From the NCBI RefSeq assembly GCF_000718135.1, contig NZ_JOEM01000032.1, positions 1 to 64,000 of the forward strand: DNA of 64,000 bases, read 5' to 3'. The DNA is from Streptomyces cyaneofuscatus. GTDB lineage: Bacteria > Actinomycetota > Actinomycetes > Streptomycetales > Streptomycetaceae. The notes below the pieces were generated by a model. That model did not search any database. It was not told the DNA's origin and saw only the letters and a list, made by a program, of their open reading frames with translations. Position numbers and translations under genes: made by a program. This document shows positions 53,023 to 61,802 of the stretch, one piece after another (within the stretch, counting starts at the first letter, position 1; every line of letters starts with the position of its first letter).

Positions 53023-55104
53023 TCAGCCGGCCGGCTCCTCGCTCCGGGAGCGGCGGGCCGGGGCCTCCACCTGGGCGACGACCTGGGCGTGGAAGCGGTC
53101 CACCGCCTCGTCGACGCTGCGGATGAAGCCGGTCTCGGCGCTGCCCCGGCCGTTGCCCATGCCCTTGAACAGGGAGAGCCGGAAGCCGGTGATCTGCGCC
53201 CCGTCCTTGGGCACGATGTCGGCGGGCTCCGGACGCAGCCGCTCCAGCGTGCCGCGCGGCCCGGTGCCCTCGCCGTCGACGAGCGTCTCGATGTGCAGGT
53301 CGGCGGGGGCCTCGGCCAGCCGCCGGATCAGCCGCTTGACCCGGCTGAGGGGGTAGCCCGGCTCGGCGGACGGGATCTCGATCGACGTACGGAGCTTGCC
53401 GGTGCGCAGGTCGGCGGTGATCGCCAGGACGCCCGGGGTGCCCTCGATCCGGATCTCGGCGTTCAGCCGCCCCTGCTCACAGAGGTGGTCGGCGAGCTCG
53501 GTACGGCGGGCCCGCGGGTCGGAGCCGCGCCGGGTGCGCTGGACCGGCAGGACCTTCTGCCCCAGCTCCCCGCCGAGGCGCAGGCAGACCTGGCGGACCA
53601 GGCGCTCCCAGTTCTCGATGACCTCCAGGGCCCGGGCGTCGCCCTGGCACAGGGTCTCGTCGTCGATGCCCCGGCGGACCGGGACCCAGGCCGCCCCCAT
53701 GTTCTGGAAGCCGTGGCAGCCGGAGTTCTCGTGCTGGAGGTAGTGCAGCAGCTCCTGGAGCAGCCAGGCGTGGACGGCGTTGCCGACGCCCTCGTGGCGG
53801 ATCAGCATTTGCGCCTGGTGCACGACCTCGGCCCAGGACAGATGCCAGAGGGCCACCTTGTGCTTGCGCCGGCCGTCGATCCGCACGTCGACGAGCGGGC
53901 TGCCTTCGAGCGCGACATCGTTGGAGAGCGTGATCACCGCCTCGTACCCTCGGCGGGCGGCGATGTCCATGTACGCCTGGACCTGATCGGGCTTGAGCGC
54001 GTTCCCGTTGGTCTTGGTCTCGACGAGCGCCGTCCACAGCTTGCCCGCCCGCTCGACCCGGATCACCCCGTCGGGACGGCGGGGCGACTCGCCGTGCGGC
54101 AGGGTCACCTCGGTGTACGTCTCCATCCGCCCGGCCGGGGCGCCGAACCCGGCGGTGAGGCGGCGGCCGAACTCCGGGACCTGCGCCATCACCGCCAGGA
54201 CGACCGAGGTGGCCCGCGTCTCGCGCTCCCGGTCGCTCTTGAGGGCCGACACGGGGAACAGCCGGGCGGAGTGCCAGGACTCGTTGTCGGCGAGGCTCTT
54301 CCTCGTCGTACGAGGGAGGGTGACCTTCTTCTTCGCCGTACGCGGACGGCGCGCGGGCTTGGGCGCGGCGACCGGGTCCGGGGCCGGTGCCAGGGCCGGG
54401 GCCGGGGCCGGGGCCGTAGGCGCGTCGTCGGCGCGGGCGCCGGCGGCCTGGGCGGGCACCCGGGTCGCCGGGGCGGCGGGCTGCGGCGGCGCCTCCGCTT
54501 CGGCGGGTTCCTGTCCCGGCTCCTGCTCCTGTTCGGGCTCCGGCGCCTCCTCCGCCGCGTCGTCGTCGATGTCGACGCCGTAGTCGGTCGCCAGTCCGGC
54601 GAGCCCCGACGCGTACCCCTGGCCGACGGCCCGGAACTTCCACTCCCCCGACCGCCGGTAGAGCTCGCCGAAGATCACCGCGCTGACCTCGTCGGCCTCC
54701 TCGACGGCGAACCGGACCAGTCCGTCGCCCGCGCCGTCCGCGAGGGTGAGGCGGAGGTCGTGCAGCTCGCCGAAGCGGGAGCCGCCGTAGCGGCTGGCGG
54801 CGACGACCACCTTGTCGACCTCCTGCGGCACGGCGTCCAGATCGAAGCTGATCCGGTCCTCGCTGCCGTCGGCCGTGGGTGTCTTGCCGAGCAGCTGCAC
54901 GCTGCCGCCGCCGGCCACGGGGTTGTTGTAGAAGCAGAAGTCGTCGTCGCTGCGGACCTTGCCGTCGCCGTCGAGCAGGAGGACGGAGACGTCCGCGTCG
55001 CCCTCCCCCGTAGCGCTGCTCCAGCCCAGGCCCACCACCACCGAGCCGACGTTCTCGCTCAGCGCCGTGAGACCGACGTTGGCGCCCTTGACCATCTCGT
55101 GCAC
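53023..55104 (-). CDS. TerD domain fused to probable nuclease-like region
   Basis: 693 residues from GTG 55104 (complement); ATG 55095 is an alternative. A TerD domain (~5-185: LLLDGDGKVRSDDDFCFYNNP, IFGELYRRSGEWKFRAVGQGY) carries the calcium-binding Asp cluster. A Pro/Ala/Glu linker (~195-275) follows. The C-terminal half (~285-690) has DGVIRVERAGKLWTALVETKTNGNALKPDQVQAYMDIA: an Asp, a beta strand and E-x-K followed by Q, resembling a PD-(D/E)XK nuclease core. TerD proteins act in tellurite/phage/stress systems, and nuclease fusions have been described in comparative surveys of Ter systems. No other ter genes are nearby. Confidence 0.82.
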   Translation of the reverse strand: MHEMVKGANVGLTALSENVGSVVVGLGWSSATGEGDADVSVLLLDGDGKVRSDDDFCFYNNPVAGGGSVQLLGKTPTADGSEDRISFDLDAVPQEVDKVVVAASRYGGSRFGELHDLRLTLADGAGDGLVRFAVEEADEVSAVIFGELYRRSGEWKFRAVGQGYASGLAGLATDYGVDIDDDAAEEAPEPEQEQEPGQEPAEAEAPPQPAAPATRVPAQAAGARADDAPTAPAPAPALAPAPDPVAAPKPARRPRTAKKKVTLPRTTRKSLADNESWHSARLFPVSALKSDRERETRATSVVLAVMAQVPEFGRRLTAGFGAPAGRMETYTEVTLPHGESPRRPDGVIRVERAGKLWTALVETKTNGNALKPDQVQAYMDIAARRGYEAVITLSNDVALEGSPLVDVRIDGRRKHKVALWHLSWAEVVHQAQMLIRHEGVGNAVHAWLLQELLHYLQHENSGCHGFQNMGAAWVPVRRGIDDETLCQGDARALEVIENWERLVRQVCLRLGGELGQKVLPVQRTRRGSDPRARRTELADHLCEQGRLNAEIRIEGTPGVLAITADLRTGKLRTSIEIPSAEPGYPLSRVKRLIRRLAEAPADLHIETLVDGEGTGPRGTLERLRPEPADIVPKDGAQITGFRLSLFKGMGNGRGSAETGFIRSVDEAVDRFHAQVVAQVEAPARRSRSEEPAG

Positions 55105-55278
55105 GAGGCCCCCCAGATGCACAGCCGCTCGGAACGCACCCGGCAGCCCGCTGTGTGACGTGTGTGGTGCGTCACACATTCGTCGTACGCAGCGAACATT
55201 AGCCCTCGGGACGGAGACGCGTGAAGAACTTGTGAAATCCGGAGGTCCGGCTACCGCCCCGGGGTGTCCCGGGAGGTG

Positions 55279-56337
55279 TCACGAGGAGTCGCGGACCACC
55301 AGCTCCGTCGGCAGCACCACCGTCGGCCGCTCCTCCCCCACGCGTCCCGCGATCTCCTCCAGCAGGAGTTGGGCCATCCGGCGGCCCATCTCCTCGATCG
55401 GCTGGCGGACGCTGGTGAGGGCCGGGTGCATGTGGCGGGCGACCACCGAGTCGTCGAAGCCGATCAGGGCCACGTCCTCGGGGATGCGGCGGTCCGCCTC
55501 GCGGAGGACCTGGCGGGCCCCGGCCGCCATCACGTCGGAGGCGGCGAAGACCGCGTCCAGGTGGGGGCGGCGGGCCAGGAGTTCGCGCATCGCCCGGGCG
55601 CCGCCCTCCTCGGTGAAGTCGGCGGGGGCGATGAGGCGTTCGTCCGGGGGCAGGCCCGCGGCGGCGAGGGCGGCGCGGTAGCCGTCCAGGCGGCGCTGGG
55701 CTCCGTAGACCTCCAGGCGGCCGGTGATCGTGGCGACCGAGCGGCGGCCCCGGGTGATCAGGTGCTCGACGGCCGCCCGCGCCCCGTCGAAGTTGTCCGA
55801 GTCGACCGAGGCCAGCGGCTCGTTCGCGTGCCGGGCGCCACTGATCACGCACGGCATGCCGAGCTGTTCCAGCAGTTCGGGCAGCGGGTCGTCGGCGTGC
55901 ACCGCGACCAGGAGGACCCCGTCGACCCGGTGCGCGGTGAGGTACTGGGCCAGCCGGCGGCGCTCCCGGTCGTTGCCCGCGAGGGTGAGGAGCAGCTGCA
56001 TATCGGTGTCGGCGAGGGCCGCGCCTACGCCGCGCACTATGGCGGAGAAGTACGGCTCGGCGAAGAAGCGGGTCTCCGGCTCCGGGACCACCAGCGCGAT
56101 GGCGTCGGTGCGGTTGCCGGCGAGGGCGCGGGCCGCGCGGTTGGGGACGTAACCGAGCTCGGCGACGGCCGCCTCGACCGCCTCGCGGGTCGCTTCGCTG
56201 ACCCGGGGCGAGCCGTTGATGACCCGGGAGGCGGTGCCGCGGCCGACGCCGGCTCTGGCCGCCACCTCTTCGAGCGTGGGCCGCCCGCCGTTCCGTACTC
56301 GCGCTGCCGCCATGGCTGCCTCCCCGTTCCCGGTCAA
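55279..56337 (-). CDS. cebR: LacI-family cellobiose regulator
   Basis: 352 residues from ATG 56337 (complement). The LacI helix-turn-helix is PTLEEVAARAGVGRGTASRVINGSPRVSEATREAV (~20-54), then a periplasmic-binding-like domain (~80-345, with VDGVLLVAV and DAVFAASDVMAAGARQVL). It represses the ceb transport operon and bglC until cellobiose or cellotriose is present, and in S. scabies controls virulence onset. Three perfect 14-base CebR boxes lie in this locus (56406, 57939, 61535), one upstream of this gene, suggesting autoregulation. Confidence 0.94.
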   Translation of the reverse strand: MTGNGEAAMAAARVRNGGRPTLEEVAARAGVGRGTASRVINGSPRVSEATREAVEAAVAELGYVPNRAARALAGNRTDAIALVVPEPETRFFAEPYFSAIVRGVGAALADTDMQLLLTLAGNDRERRRLAQYLTAHRVDGVLLVAVHADDPLPELLEQLGMPCVISGARHANEPLASVDSDNFDGARAAVEHLITRGRRSVATITGRLEVYGAQRRLDGYRAALAAAGLPPDERLIAPADFTEEGGARAMRELLARRPHLDAVFAASDVMAAGARQVLREADRRIPEDVALIGFDDSVVARHMHPALTSVRQPIEEMGRRMAQLLLEEIAGRVGEERPTVVLPTELVVRDSS

Positions 56338-56405
56338 TTTCTCACAGCCGTACAGTCAATCCAAGTCCTGGATCGATCACTCCGACGAGCGTACGGACAG
56401 TGTAT

Positions 56406-56419
56406 TGGGAGCGCTCCCA
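56406..56419. promoter_or_regulatory. CebR box upstream of cebR
   Basis: TGGGAGCGCTCCCA, a perfect 14-base palindrome identical to the known CebR operator, 69 bases upstream of the cebR start. Confidence 0.95.
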
Positions 56420-56435
56420 AGACCGGGTGAAGGTA

Positions 56436-56465
56436 TGGGCCCCGGTCTTGCGCTCCCGGGGCCCA
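56436..56465 (-). terminator. terminator after bglC
   Basis: TGGGCCCCGG (56436-56445) and CCGGGGCCCA (56456-56465) form a perfect 10-base stem with a 10-base loop, 15 bases after the bglC stop. Confidence 0.85.
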
Positions 56466-56479
56466 CGGTCGTCAAGGCG

Positions 56480-57937
56480 TCACGCCTCCGGCGGCAGCCC
56501 GTGCCGCGCGATCACCTCGCTGTACCAGTGGGCGCTCGCCTTCGGGGTGCGGCGCTGGGTCGCGTAGTCGATGTGGACCGCGCCGAACCGCTTCGCGTAG
56601 CCGTACCCCCACTCGAAGTTGTCCATCAGCGACCAGAGGAAGTAGCCGCGCACGTCGGCGCCATCGGCCACCGCCCGCTGCACGGCGGCGAGATGGCCGC
56701 GGAGGTAGGCGATCCGCTCCGGGTCGTGGACCTGGCCGTCCGCGTCCACGACGTCCTCGAAGGCCGCACCGTTCTCGGTGACCATCAGCGGCAGGCCCGG
56801 GTTCTCGCGGGCCACGTCCATGAGAAGGGCGTGGAGGCCGTTCGGGTCGACCGACCAGTTCATGGCCGTGACCGGCTTGCCCTCGGCGAGGTGGAACGCC
56901 ACGTGCTCCGAGCCCGGCCACGGGGAGTGGTCGCTGCTGCCGTGGCCGTCGTTGCGGGTGTCCCCGGCGCCGTCGGCGGGCGTGGAGACGATGGTGGGCG
57001 TGTAGTAGTTGACGCCGAGTACGTCGATCGGAGCGGCGATGGCAGCGAGATCCCCGTCGTGGACCAACTCCGCCCAGTTGACGATGCGTTCGGTGTCGGT
57101 CAGGAGGTCCTCCGGGTACGCGCCCTTCAACATCGGGCCCGTGAAGATCCGGTTGCCCACCGCGTCGATCCGGCGCGCCGCATCCGCGTCCGCCTCGCTG
57201 CCGGTGAGCGGGCGCACCTGGTGGAGGTTGAGGGTGACCGAGGTCTGCGCGGCAGCGGGGAGGTGGGTGCGCAGCGCCTCGGTCGCCCGGCCGTGGGCCA
57301 GGTTGAGATGGTGGGCGGCCCGCAGGGCTGCGGCCGGCTCGGTGCGGCCGGGGGCGTGGACCCCGGAGCCGTAACCGAGGAAGGCCGTGCACCAGGGCTC
57401 GTTGAGCGTCGTCCACATCCCGACCCGGTCGCCGAGCGCGCGGGCCATGATGGCCGCGTACTCCGCGAACCGTTCGGCCGTCGCGCGCTCGGGCCAGCCG
57501 CCCGCGTCCTCCAACTCCTGGGGCAGGTCCCAGTGGTAGAGCGTGGCGACGGGCGTGATGCCGGCCGCCAGCAGCTCGTCGACGAGCGAGCGGTAGAAGT
57601 CCAGGCCGCGTTCGACGGCGGGGCCCCGGCCGGTGGGCTGGACGCGGGACCAGGAGACGGAGAAGCGGTACGCCTTGAGGCCGAGCCGCTTCATCAGCGC
57701 CACGTCGTCCCGGTAGCGGTGGAAGTGGTCGGCGGCCACATCCCCGGTGTCGCCGTTGAGGACCTTGCCGGGGGTGTGGCTGAAGGTGTCCCAGATGGAG
57801 GGGGTGCGGCCGTTCTCGGCGGCCGCCCCTTCCACCTGGTACGCGGCGGTGGCGGCGCCCCAGATGAAGCCGGTCGGGAAGGGGGCGGGGGCGGCAGGCG
57901 CCTGGTGCGGGGCGGTGTCGGATCGTACGACTGTCAT
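56480..57937 (-). CDS. bglC: beta-glucosidase (GH1)
   Basis: 485 residues from ATG 57937 (complement). It is a GH1 TIM barrel: [16 protein letters not shown] at the start, acid/base Glu180 in TTLNEPWC and nucleophile Glu388 in [12 protein letters not shown]. No signal peptide, so cytoplasmic. It splits cellobiose and cellotriose taken up by CebEFG-MsiK into glucose, and so lowers the CebR inducer. A CebR box abuts its start codon. It lies at the end of the ceb cluster, with 106 bases to cebG. Confidence 0.95.
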   Translation of the reverse strand: MTVVRSDTAPHQAPAAPAPFPTGFIWGAATAAYQVEGAAAENGRTPSIWDTFSHTPGKVLNGDTGDVAADHFHRYRDDVALMKRLGLKAYRFSVSWSRVQPTGRGPAVERGLDFYRSLVDELLAAGITPVATLYHWDLPQELEDAGGWPERATAERFAEYAAIMARALGDRVGMWTTLNEPWCTAFLGYGSGVHAPGRTEPAAALRAAHHLNLAHGRATEALRTHLPAAAQTSVTLNLHQVRPLTGSEADADAARRIDAVGNRIFTGPMLKGAYPEDLLTDTERIVNWAELVHDGDLAAIAAPIDVLGVNYYTPTIVSTPADGAGDTRNDGHGSSDHSPWPGSEHVAFHLAEGKPVTAMNWSVDPNGLHALLMDVARENPGLPLMVTENGAAFEDVVDADGQVHDPERIAYLRGHLAAVQRAVADGADVRGYFLWSLMDNFEWGYGYAKRFGAVHIDYATQRRTPKASAHWYSEVIARHGLPPEA

Positions 57938-57938
57938 G

Positions 57939-57952
57939 TGGGAGCGCTCCCA
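57939..57952. promoter_or_regulatory. CebR box at bglC
   Basis: TGGGAGCGCTCCCA directly adjoining the bglC ATG (57935-57937). At this position bound CebR could block both transcription and ribosome access to a short leader. Confidence 0.95.
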
Positions 57953-58043
57953 GAGGAGTAGGGGGAGGAGGAGTGAGGTGGAGGGAGGTACCGGGGTGGT
58001 GCGGGTGTGGTGCGGTCGGGGGTGACCGCACCACCCAGTGGCG

Positions 58044-58964
58044 TCAGCCCTTGACCGCGCCCGACATGATCCCGCCCACGATCTTCTTGCCGAAGAGCAC
58101 GAACACCGCCAGCAGCGGCAGCGTGCTGATCAGCGCGCCCGCCATGACGATGGACTGGTCGGGGGTGTACGAGGCGCTGAGCTGGCCGAGGGCCACCTGA
58201 AGGGTCGGGTTCTGCTGATTGAGGGCGAGGTAGGGCCAGAAGAAGTCGTTCCACGCCTGGACGAAGGTGAGCATCCCGAGCACCATCATCGCGGGGCGGG
58301 CCACCGGCAGCACCACGCTCACCACGATGCGGAAGTTGTTGGCCCCGTCGATCTTGGCCGCCTCGATCAGCTCGTACGGCAGCGCCTCGATCAGGTACTG
58401 GCGCATGAAGAACACGCCGAACGCGCTCACCAGCGTCGGGAAGATCACCGATTCGAGCTGCCCGCCCCAGCCGAGGCCGGACATCATCATGAAGAGCGGG
58501 ACCACGCTGAGCTGCGGCGGGATCGTGAGCGTGGCGATGACGGCGGTCATCAGCCAACCGCGGCCCCGGAAGCGCATCTTGGCGAAGGCGTATCCGGCGA
58601 GTGTGCAGAAGAAGAGCGTCGCGGCCGTGATGGACGACGAGACGATGATGCTGTTGAGGATCGCCTTGCCGAGGTTGGCCTGCTCCCAGGCCGTCTGGAG
58701 GTTCTCCACCAGCTTTCCGCCCGGCAGGAACGGCGGGGTGGAGGCGAGGACCTCGTCCTGGGTGCGGGAGGCCGCCACCAGGGTCCAGTACAGCGGCAGC
58801 AGCGAGCCGAAGCCGACGACGGCGAGCGCGATGTACGCGAACGGGCCGCCCTTCATCTGCTGGCCGGCGCCCATCCTGAAGCGGCTGGGGCGGTGCGGGG
58901 CACTGCCCTTCGGGGGCGGCGCGAGCTTCACCGGGGCGGTGGGCGTGGGGCTGGTCATGGTCAT
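58044..58964 (-). CDS. cebG: cellobiose/cellotriose ABC permease, second subunit
   Basis: 306 residues from ATG 58964 (complement). It is a MalG-type permease with six membrane helices (from [24 protein letters not shown] onwards) and the EAA loop [30 protein letters not shown] at ~195-225, which contacts the ATPase (MsiK, encoded elsewhere). The stop end carries [18 protein letters not shown], the usual C-terminus. It overlaps cebF by four bases. Confidence 0.93.
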   Translation of the reverse strand: MTMTSPTPTAPVKLAPPPKGSAPHRPSRFRMGAGQQMKGGPFAYIALAVVGFGSLLPLYWTLVAASRTQDEVLASTPPFLPGGKLVENLQTAWEQANLGKAILNSIIVSSSITAATLFFCTLAGYAFAKMRFRGRGWLMTAVIATLTIPPQLSVVPLFMMMSGLGWGGQLESVIFPTLVSAFGVFFMRQYLIEALPYELIEAAKIDGANNFRIVVSVVLPVARPAMMVLGMLTFVQAWNDFFWPYLALNQQNPTLQVALGQLSASYTPDQSIVMAGALISTLPLLAVFVLFGKKIVGGIMSGAVKG

Positions 58965-59986
58965 CGGGTCGCTCCCGTTCGGACCGCGGAGTCGGACGTG
59001 CGGACGACGTAGCGGCCGATGAGCCAGTTGACGGCCGCGATGAGGAGCAGGAGCGCGAGCATCGCCCAGGCCACGGCGGCGGCCGGACCGAGATGGCCGA
59101 GGTTCCAGCCGTAGTTGTAGAGGTAGATGCTGAGCGTCTCGTACTGGTTCTCGTTGCCGCCGGTGGCGCCCATCGCGCCGCCCTCCAGCAGCAGCGGCTC
59201 ACCGAACAGCTGCATGGAGCCGATCGTCGAGATGACGATCGTGAACAGGATCGTCGGCCGCAGGGAGGGGATGGTCACCTTGCGGAACTGCTGCCAGCGC
59301 GAGGCGCCGTCCAACGAAGCTGCCTCGTAAAGGTCGTTGGGGACCGCCTGCATGGCCGCCAGGTAGATCAGCGCGTTGTAGCCGGTCCAGCGCCAGATCA
59401 CGATGATCGAGATGGCGAGCTTCGAAGTCCAGTGCCCGTTCGCCCAGTTGACCGGGTCGAAGCCGACGAGGCCGAGTGTCCAGTTGAGCAGTCCGCCGTC
59501 CGCCCGGAAGACCAGGGCGAAGACGAGGGCGGCCGAGGCGACGGAGGTCGCGTACGGCGTGAGGATGATCGTGCGCCAGAACGTGCTGGCGCGCAGGCGG
59601 TAGTTGAGGAGGTGGGCCAGGCCGAGGGCGACCAGGAGCTGCGGGACGGTCGAGATGACGCCGATCAGGAAGGTGTTGCTGACCGAGGTCCAGAACTCCG
59701 GGTCGTGCAGGATCTTGTCGAAGTTCTCCCAGCCCACCCATTCCATGGAGTCCAGGCCGGTCATCGAGACCCGGTGCAGGGCGATCCAGCCGGTGTAGAG
59801 GAGCGGGTAGAGGCCGAAGGCGCCGAAGATCAGGAAGAACGGCGCGATGTACGCGTACGGGGACGCCTTGTCGTCGAACCGCCACAGCCGGCTGCGCCAC
59901 AACTGCCGCCGCTCGGAGGGCGGTTCCTTCTGCGGTTCGCGGGGCGGGGTGGTGTGTGCGTCCCGGGTGGGGGTCGAGGTTGCCAC
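58961..59986 (-). CDS. cebF: cellobiose/cellotriose ABC permease, first subunit
   Basis: 341 residues from GTG 59986 (complement), with AAGGA nine bases upstream. It is a MalF-type permease: SPYAYIAPFFLIFGAFGLYPLLYTG (first helix, ~43-66), six helices in all and the EAA loop NDLYEAASLDGASRWQQFRKVTIPSLRP (~225-250). It forms the membrane channel with CebG. It is preceded by a damaged G/C block that also covers the cebE 3' end, so the spacing to cebE is unknown. The ATGA overlap couples it to cebG. Confidence 0.93.
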   Translation of the reverse strand: MATSTPTRDAHTTPPREPQKEPPSERRQLWRSRLWRFDDKASPYAYIAPFFLIFGAFGLYPLLYTGWIALHRVSMTGLDSMEWVGWENFDKILHDPEFWTSVSNTFLIGVISTVPQLLVALGLAHLLNYRLRASTFWRTIILTPYATSVASAALVFALVFRADGGLLNWTLGLVGFDPVNWANGHWTSKLAISIIVIWRWTGYNALIYLAAMQAVPNDLYEAASLDGASRWQQFRKVTIPSLRPTILFTIVISTIGSMQLFGEPLLLEGGAMGATGGNENQYETLSIYLYNYGWNLGHLGPAAAVAWAMLALLLLIAAVNWLIGRYVVRTSDSAVRTGATR

Positions 59987-61416
59987 GGGCGGGAGTCCTT
60001 CCCTGGGGGCGCTCCGCCGGAGGAGGACGGGCGGGCGGAATGTATGGAGGGGCGGGGGGGGCGGGGGGGGCCGGAGTCGCCCGCCCCGCCCGGGGCCGGG
60101 GCGGGGGGGCCCCCGGGGGTCCCGGCGAGCCCGGGGCCGCCCGGCTTCGTACCGCGCTGCTCCATGTTGTTGATCTGCGTGGAGATCGAGTCCTTGATCA
60201 CGCCGTCCTTCGGGCCGAGCACCGCCTCGGGGATGGACTTCGCCCCGTCCGCGTAGATCTGGCCGATGGGGGCGTCGTTGAAGTACGGCAGGGTGGCGCT
60301 CTTCACGTCGGGCAGCTCGTACGCGCCCTGGTTGGACGGGAAGACCCCGATCGCCTTGAAGACGGCGGCCTGCTGCGCGGGGGCGGTCAGCCACTTCACC
60401 AGCTTGGCGGCCTCGTCCACGTTCTTCCCGGACTTCGGTACGGCGAGGAAGGAGCCGCCCCAGTTGGCCGAGACTCCGCCGGGGGCGCTGGTGATGTCCC
60501 ACTTGCCCTTGTTGGCGTCACCGGCGTACGTGGAGATCTGGCCGGCCATCCAGGCGGGGCAGACGACGGTGGCGACGGTGCTCTTGCGCAGGGCCGCCTG
60601 CCACTGGTCCTCGAACTGGGCGAGGCCCTGCGTCAGCTTCTTGGACGCGGCCTCGGCGGCGAGGTCCCAGCCCTTCTGGACGCCGGCGCTCTCCTTGTAG
60701 ACCGGCTTGCCGCTCGCGTCGTAGTACTGCTCGGGGCTGGAGCTGACGACCGCGTTGAACATGGCGCTCGCGGAGTCCATGAAGTACGTGCCCTTGGGCG
60801 CCTTCTTCTTGTACTCCTCGCCGAGCGCCAGGTAGTCCTCCCAGCCGCCGGCGGTCCGCTTGGCGACCTCGGCGCGGTCGGTGGGCAGTCCGGCCTTCTC
60901 GAACAGCTCGCGGTTGTAGCAGAGGGACATGGGGCCGATGTCGGTGCCCGCGCCGATCACCGCGCCGCCGGGGGCGGTGGCCTGCTTGGCCTTCCAGGAG
61001 ACCCACTCGTTGACGTCGATCACCTTGGAGAGGTCGGCGAAGGAGTCCGCCTTGGTATCGACGATCTCCTTGATCCGGCCGACCTCGATGCCCTGGACGT
61101 CGGCGAGGCCGCTGCCCGAGTTCAGCTGCTGGAGCAGCTTGGGGTAGTAGTTCTTCTCCTCGGCGGTGGTGTCCTCCTTGACCGTGATCTTCGGGTTCAG
61201 CTCGTGGTACTTCTCGAAGAGCCCGGCCTCCTTGTACCCGAACTGGCCGAAGTCGGCGACGGTCAGCGTGATGTTGCCGTCGGCGTCGGCTCCCTTGCTG
61301 CCCGAGTCGGACGAGCCGCCGCAGCCGGTGAGCAGCAGGGCGGTGACCGTCAGGCCCGTGGTGGCCACGATCGCGGTTCTCCGGCGTCGACCGGCAACGC
61401 TGCGGGTGATGCGCAT
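59830..61416 (-). CDS. cebE: cello-oligosaccharide-binding lipoprotein, 3' end damaged
   Basis: It starts at ATG 61416 (complement; AAGGAG eight bases upstream). A lipoprotein signal with TALLLTGCGG (Cys ~29) is followed by a family 1 solute-binding fold (ITLTVADFGQFGYKEAGLFEKYHELNP, YYPKLLQQLNSGSGLADVQGIEVGR, WGGSFLAVPKSGKNVDEAAKLVKWLT). The authentic sequence runs to EQRGTKP, about residue 423 at 60147. Beyond this, the G/C homopolymer block replaces the final ~20 residues and the stop, and the frame runs on to 59830, into cebF. True length should be near 440. It captures cellobiose/cellotriose for CebFG. A CebR box lies 119 bases upstream. Confidence 0.85.
   Translation of the reverse strand: MRITRSVAGRRRRTAIVATTGLTVTALLLTGCGGSSDSGSKGADADGNITLTVADFGQFGYKEAGLFEKYHELNPKITVKEDTTAEEKNYYPKLLQQLNSGSGLADVQGIEVGRIKEIVDTKADSFADLSKVIDVNEWVSWKAKQATAPGGAVIGAGTDIGPMSLCYNRELFEKAGLPTDRAEVAKRTAGGWEDYLALGEEYKKKAPKGTYFMDSASAMFNAVVSSSPEQYYDASGKPVYKESAGVQKGWDLAAEAASKKLTQGLAQFEDQWQAALRKSTVATVVCPAWMAGQISTYAGDANKGKWDITSAPGGVSANWGGSFLAVPKSGKNVDEAAKLVKWLTAPAQQAAVFKAIGVFPSNQGAYELPDVKSATLPYFNDAPIGQIYADGAKSIPEAVLGPKDGVIKDSISTQINNMEQRGTKPGGPGLAGTPGGPPAPAPGGAGDSGPPRPPRPSIHSARPSSSGGAPPGKDSRPWQPRPPPGTHTPPRPANRRRNRPPSGGSCGAAGCGGSTTRRPRTRTSRRSS
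60048..60145. repeat. homopolymeric G/C block over the cebE 3' end
   Basis: Runs of five to eight Gs or Cs separated by short G/C words, with hardly an A or T, begin exactly where the cebE coding sequence should end. The same texture occurs at 6338-6469. This is probably a misassembled or miscalled terminator-like hairpin. Confidence 0.75.
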
Positions 61417-61534
61417 TCCACTGCTCCTTGGTGCGGCGAGTGTTGCGGGAAGTCCTGCGGAAGGACGGGGATGCCTTACGGAAGGCCGCGAAGCCCATCC
61501 GAAAGGAAGCGCGCGGGATCCCCTCCCCTGGTTG

Positions 61535-61548
61535 TGGGAGCGCTCCCA
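61535..61548. promoter_or_regulatory. CebR box of the cebEFG promoter
   Basis: TGGGAGCGCTCCCA, 119 bases upstream of the cebE start, the main operator for the transport operon. Confidence 0.95.
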
Positions 61549-61802
61549 TGCGCCGATGCCGGAAGGTTCCTGCCTCAAGGGGGTGGGTGTCAAGAGTTGA
61601 AGACGATTCCGTTGCCGAAGGATGTCCACCGCGTCACGCGGGGGCGTCGGGCCCGGCCACCCGTCGAGAGGTGAACGAGGGGTGACCGGAGGGGCGGCCG
61701 GAGCCGGACGACGTGCCGGGCGGCCCCACCCCTGTTAATTTCTCCCTTATGTCCCCTTTGATCATGCTGGTCCCCGACGTCAGACCGGGTGAGTGACGCG
61801 GG

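Noticed and set aside
60048..60145. G-quadruplex or R-loop regulatory element
   Set aside because: It coincides with loss of a conserved C-terminus and resembles the block at 6338-6469, so sequence error is the simpler explanation.
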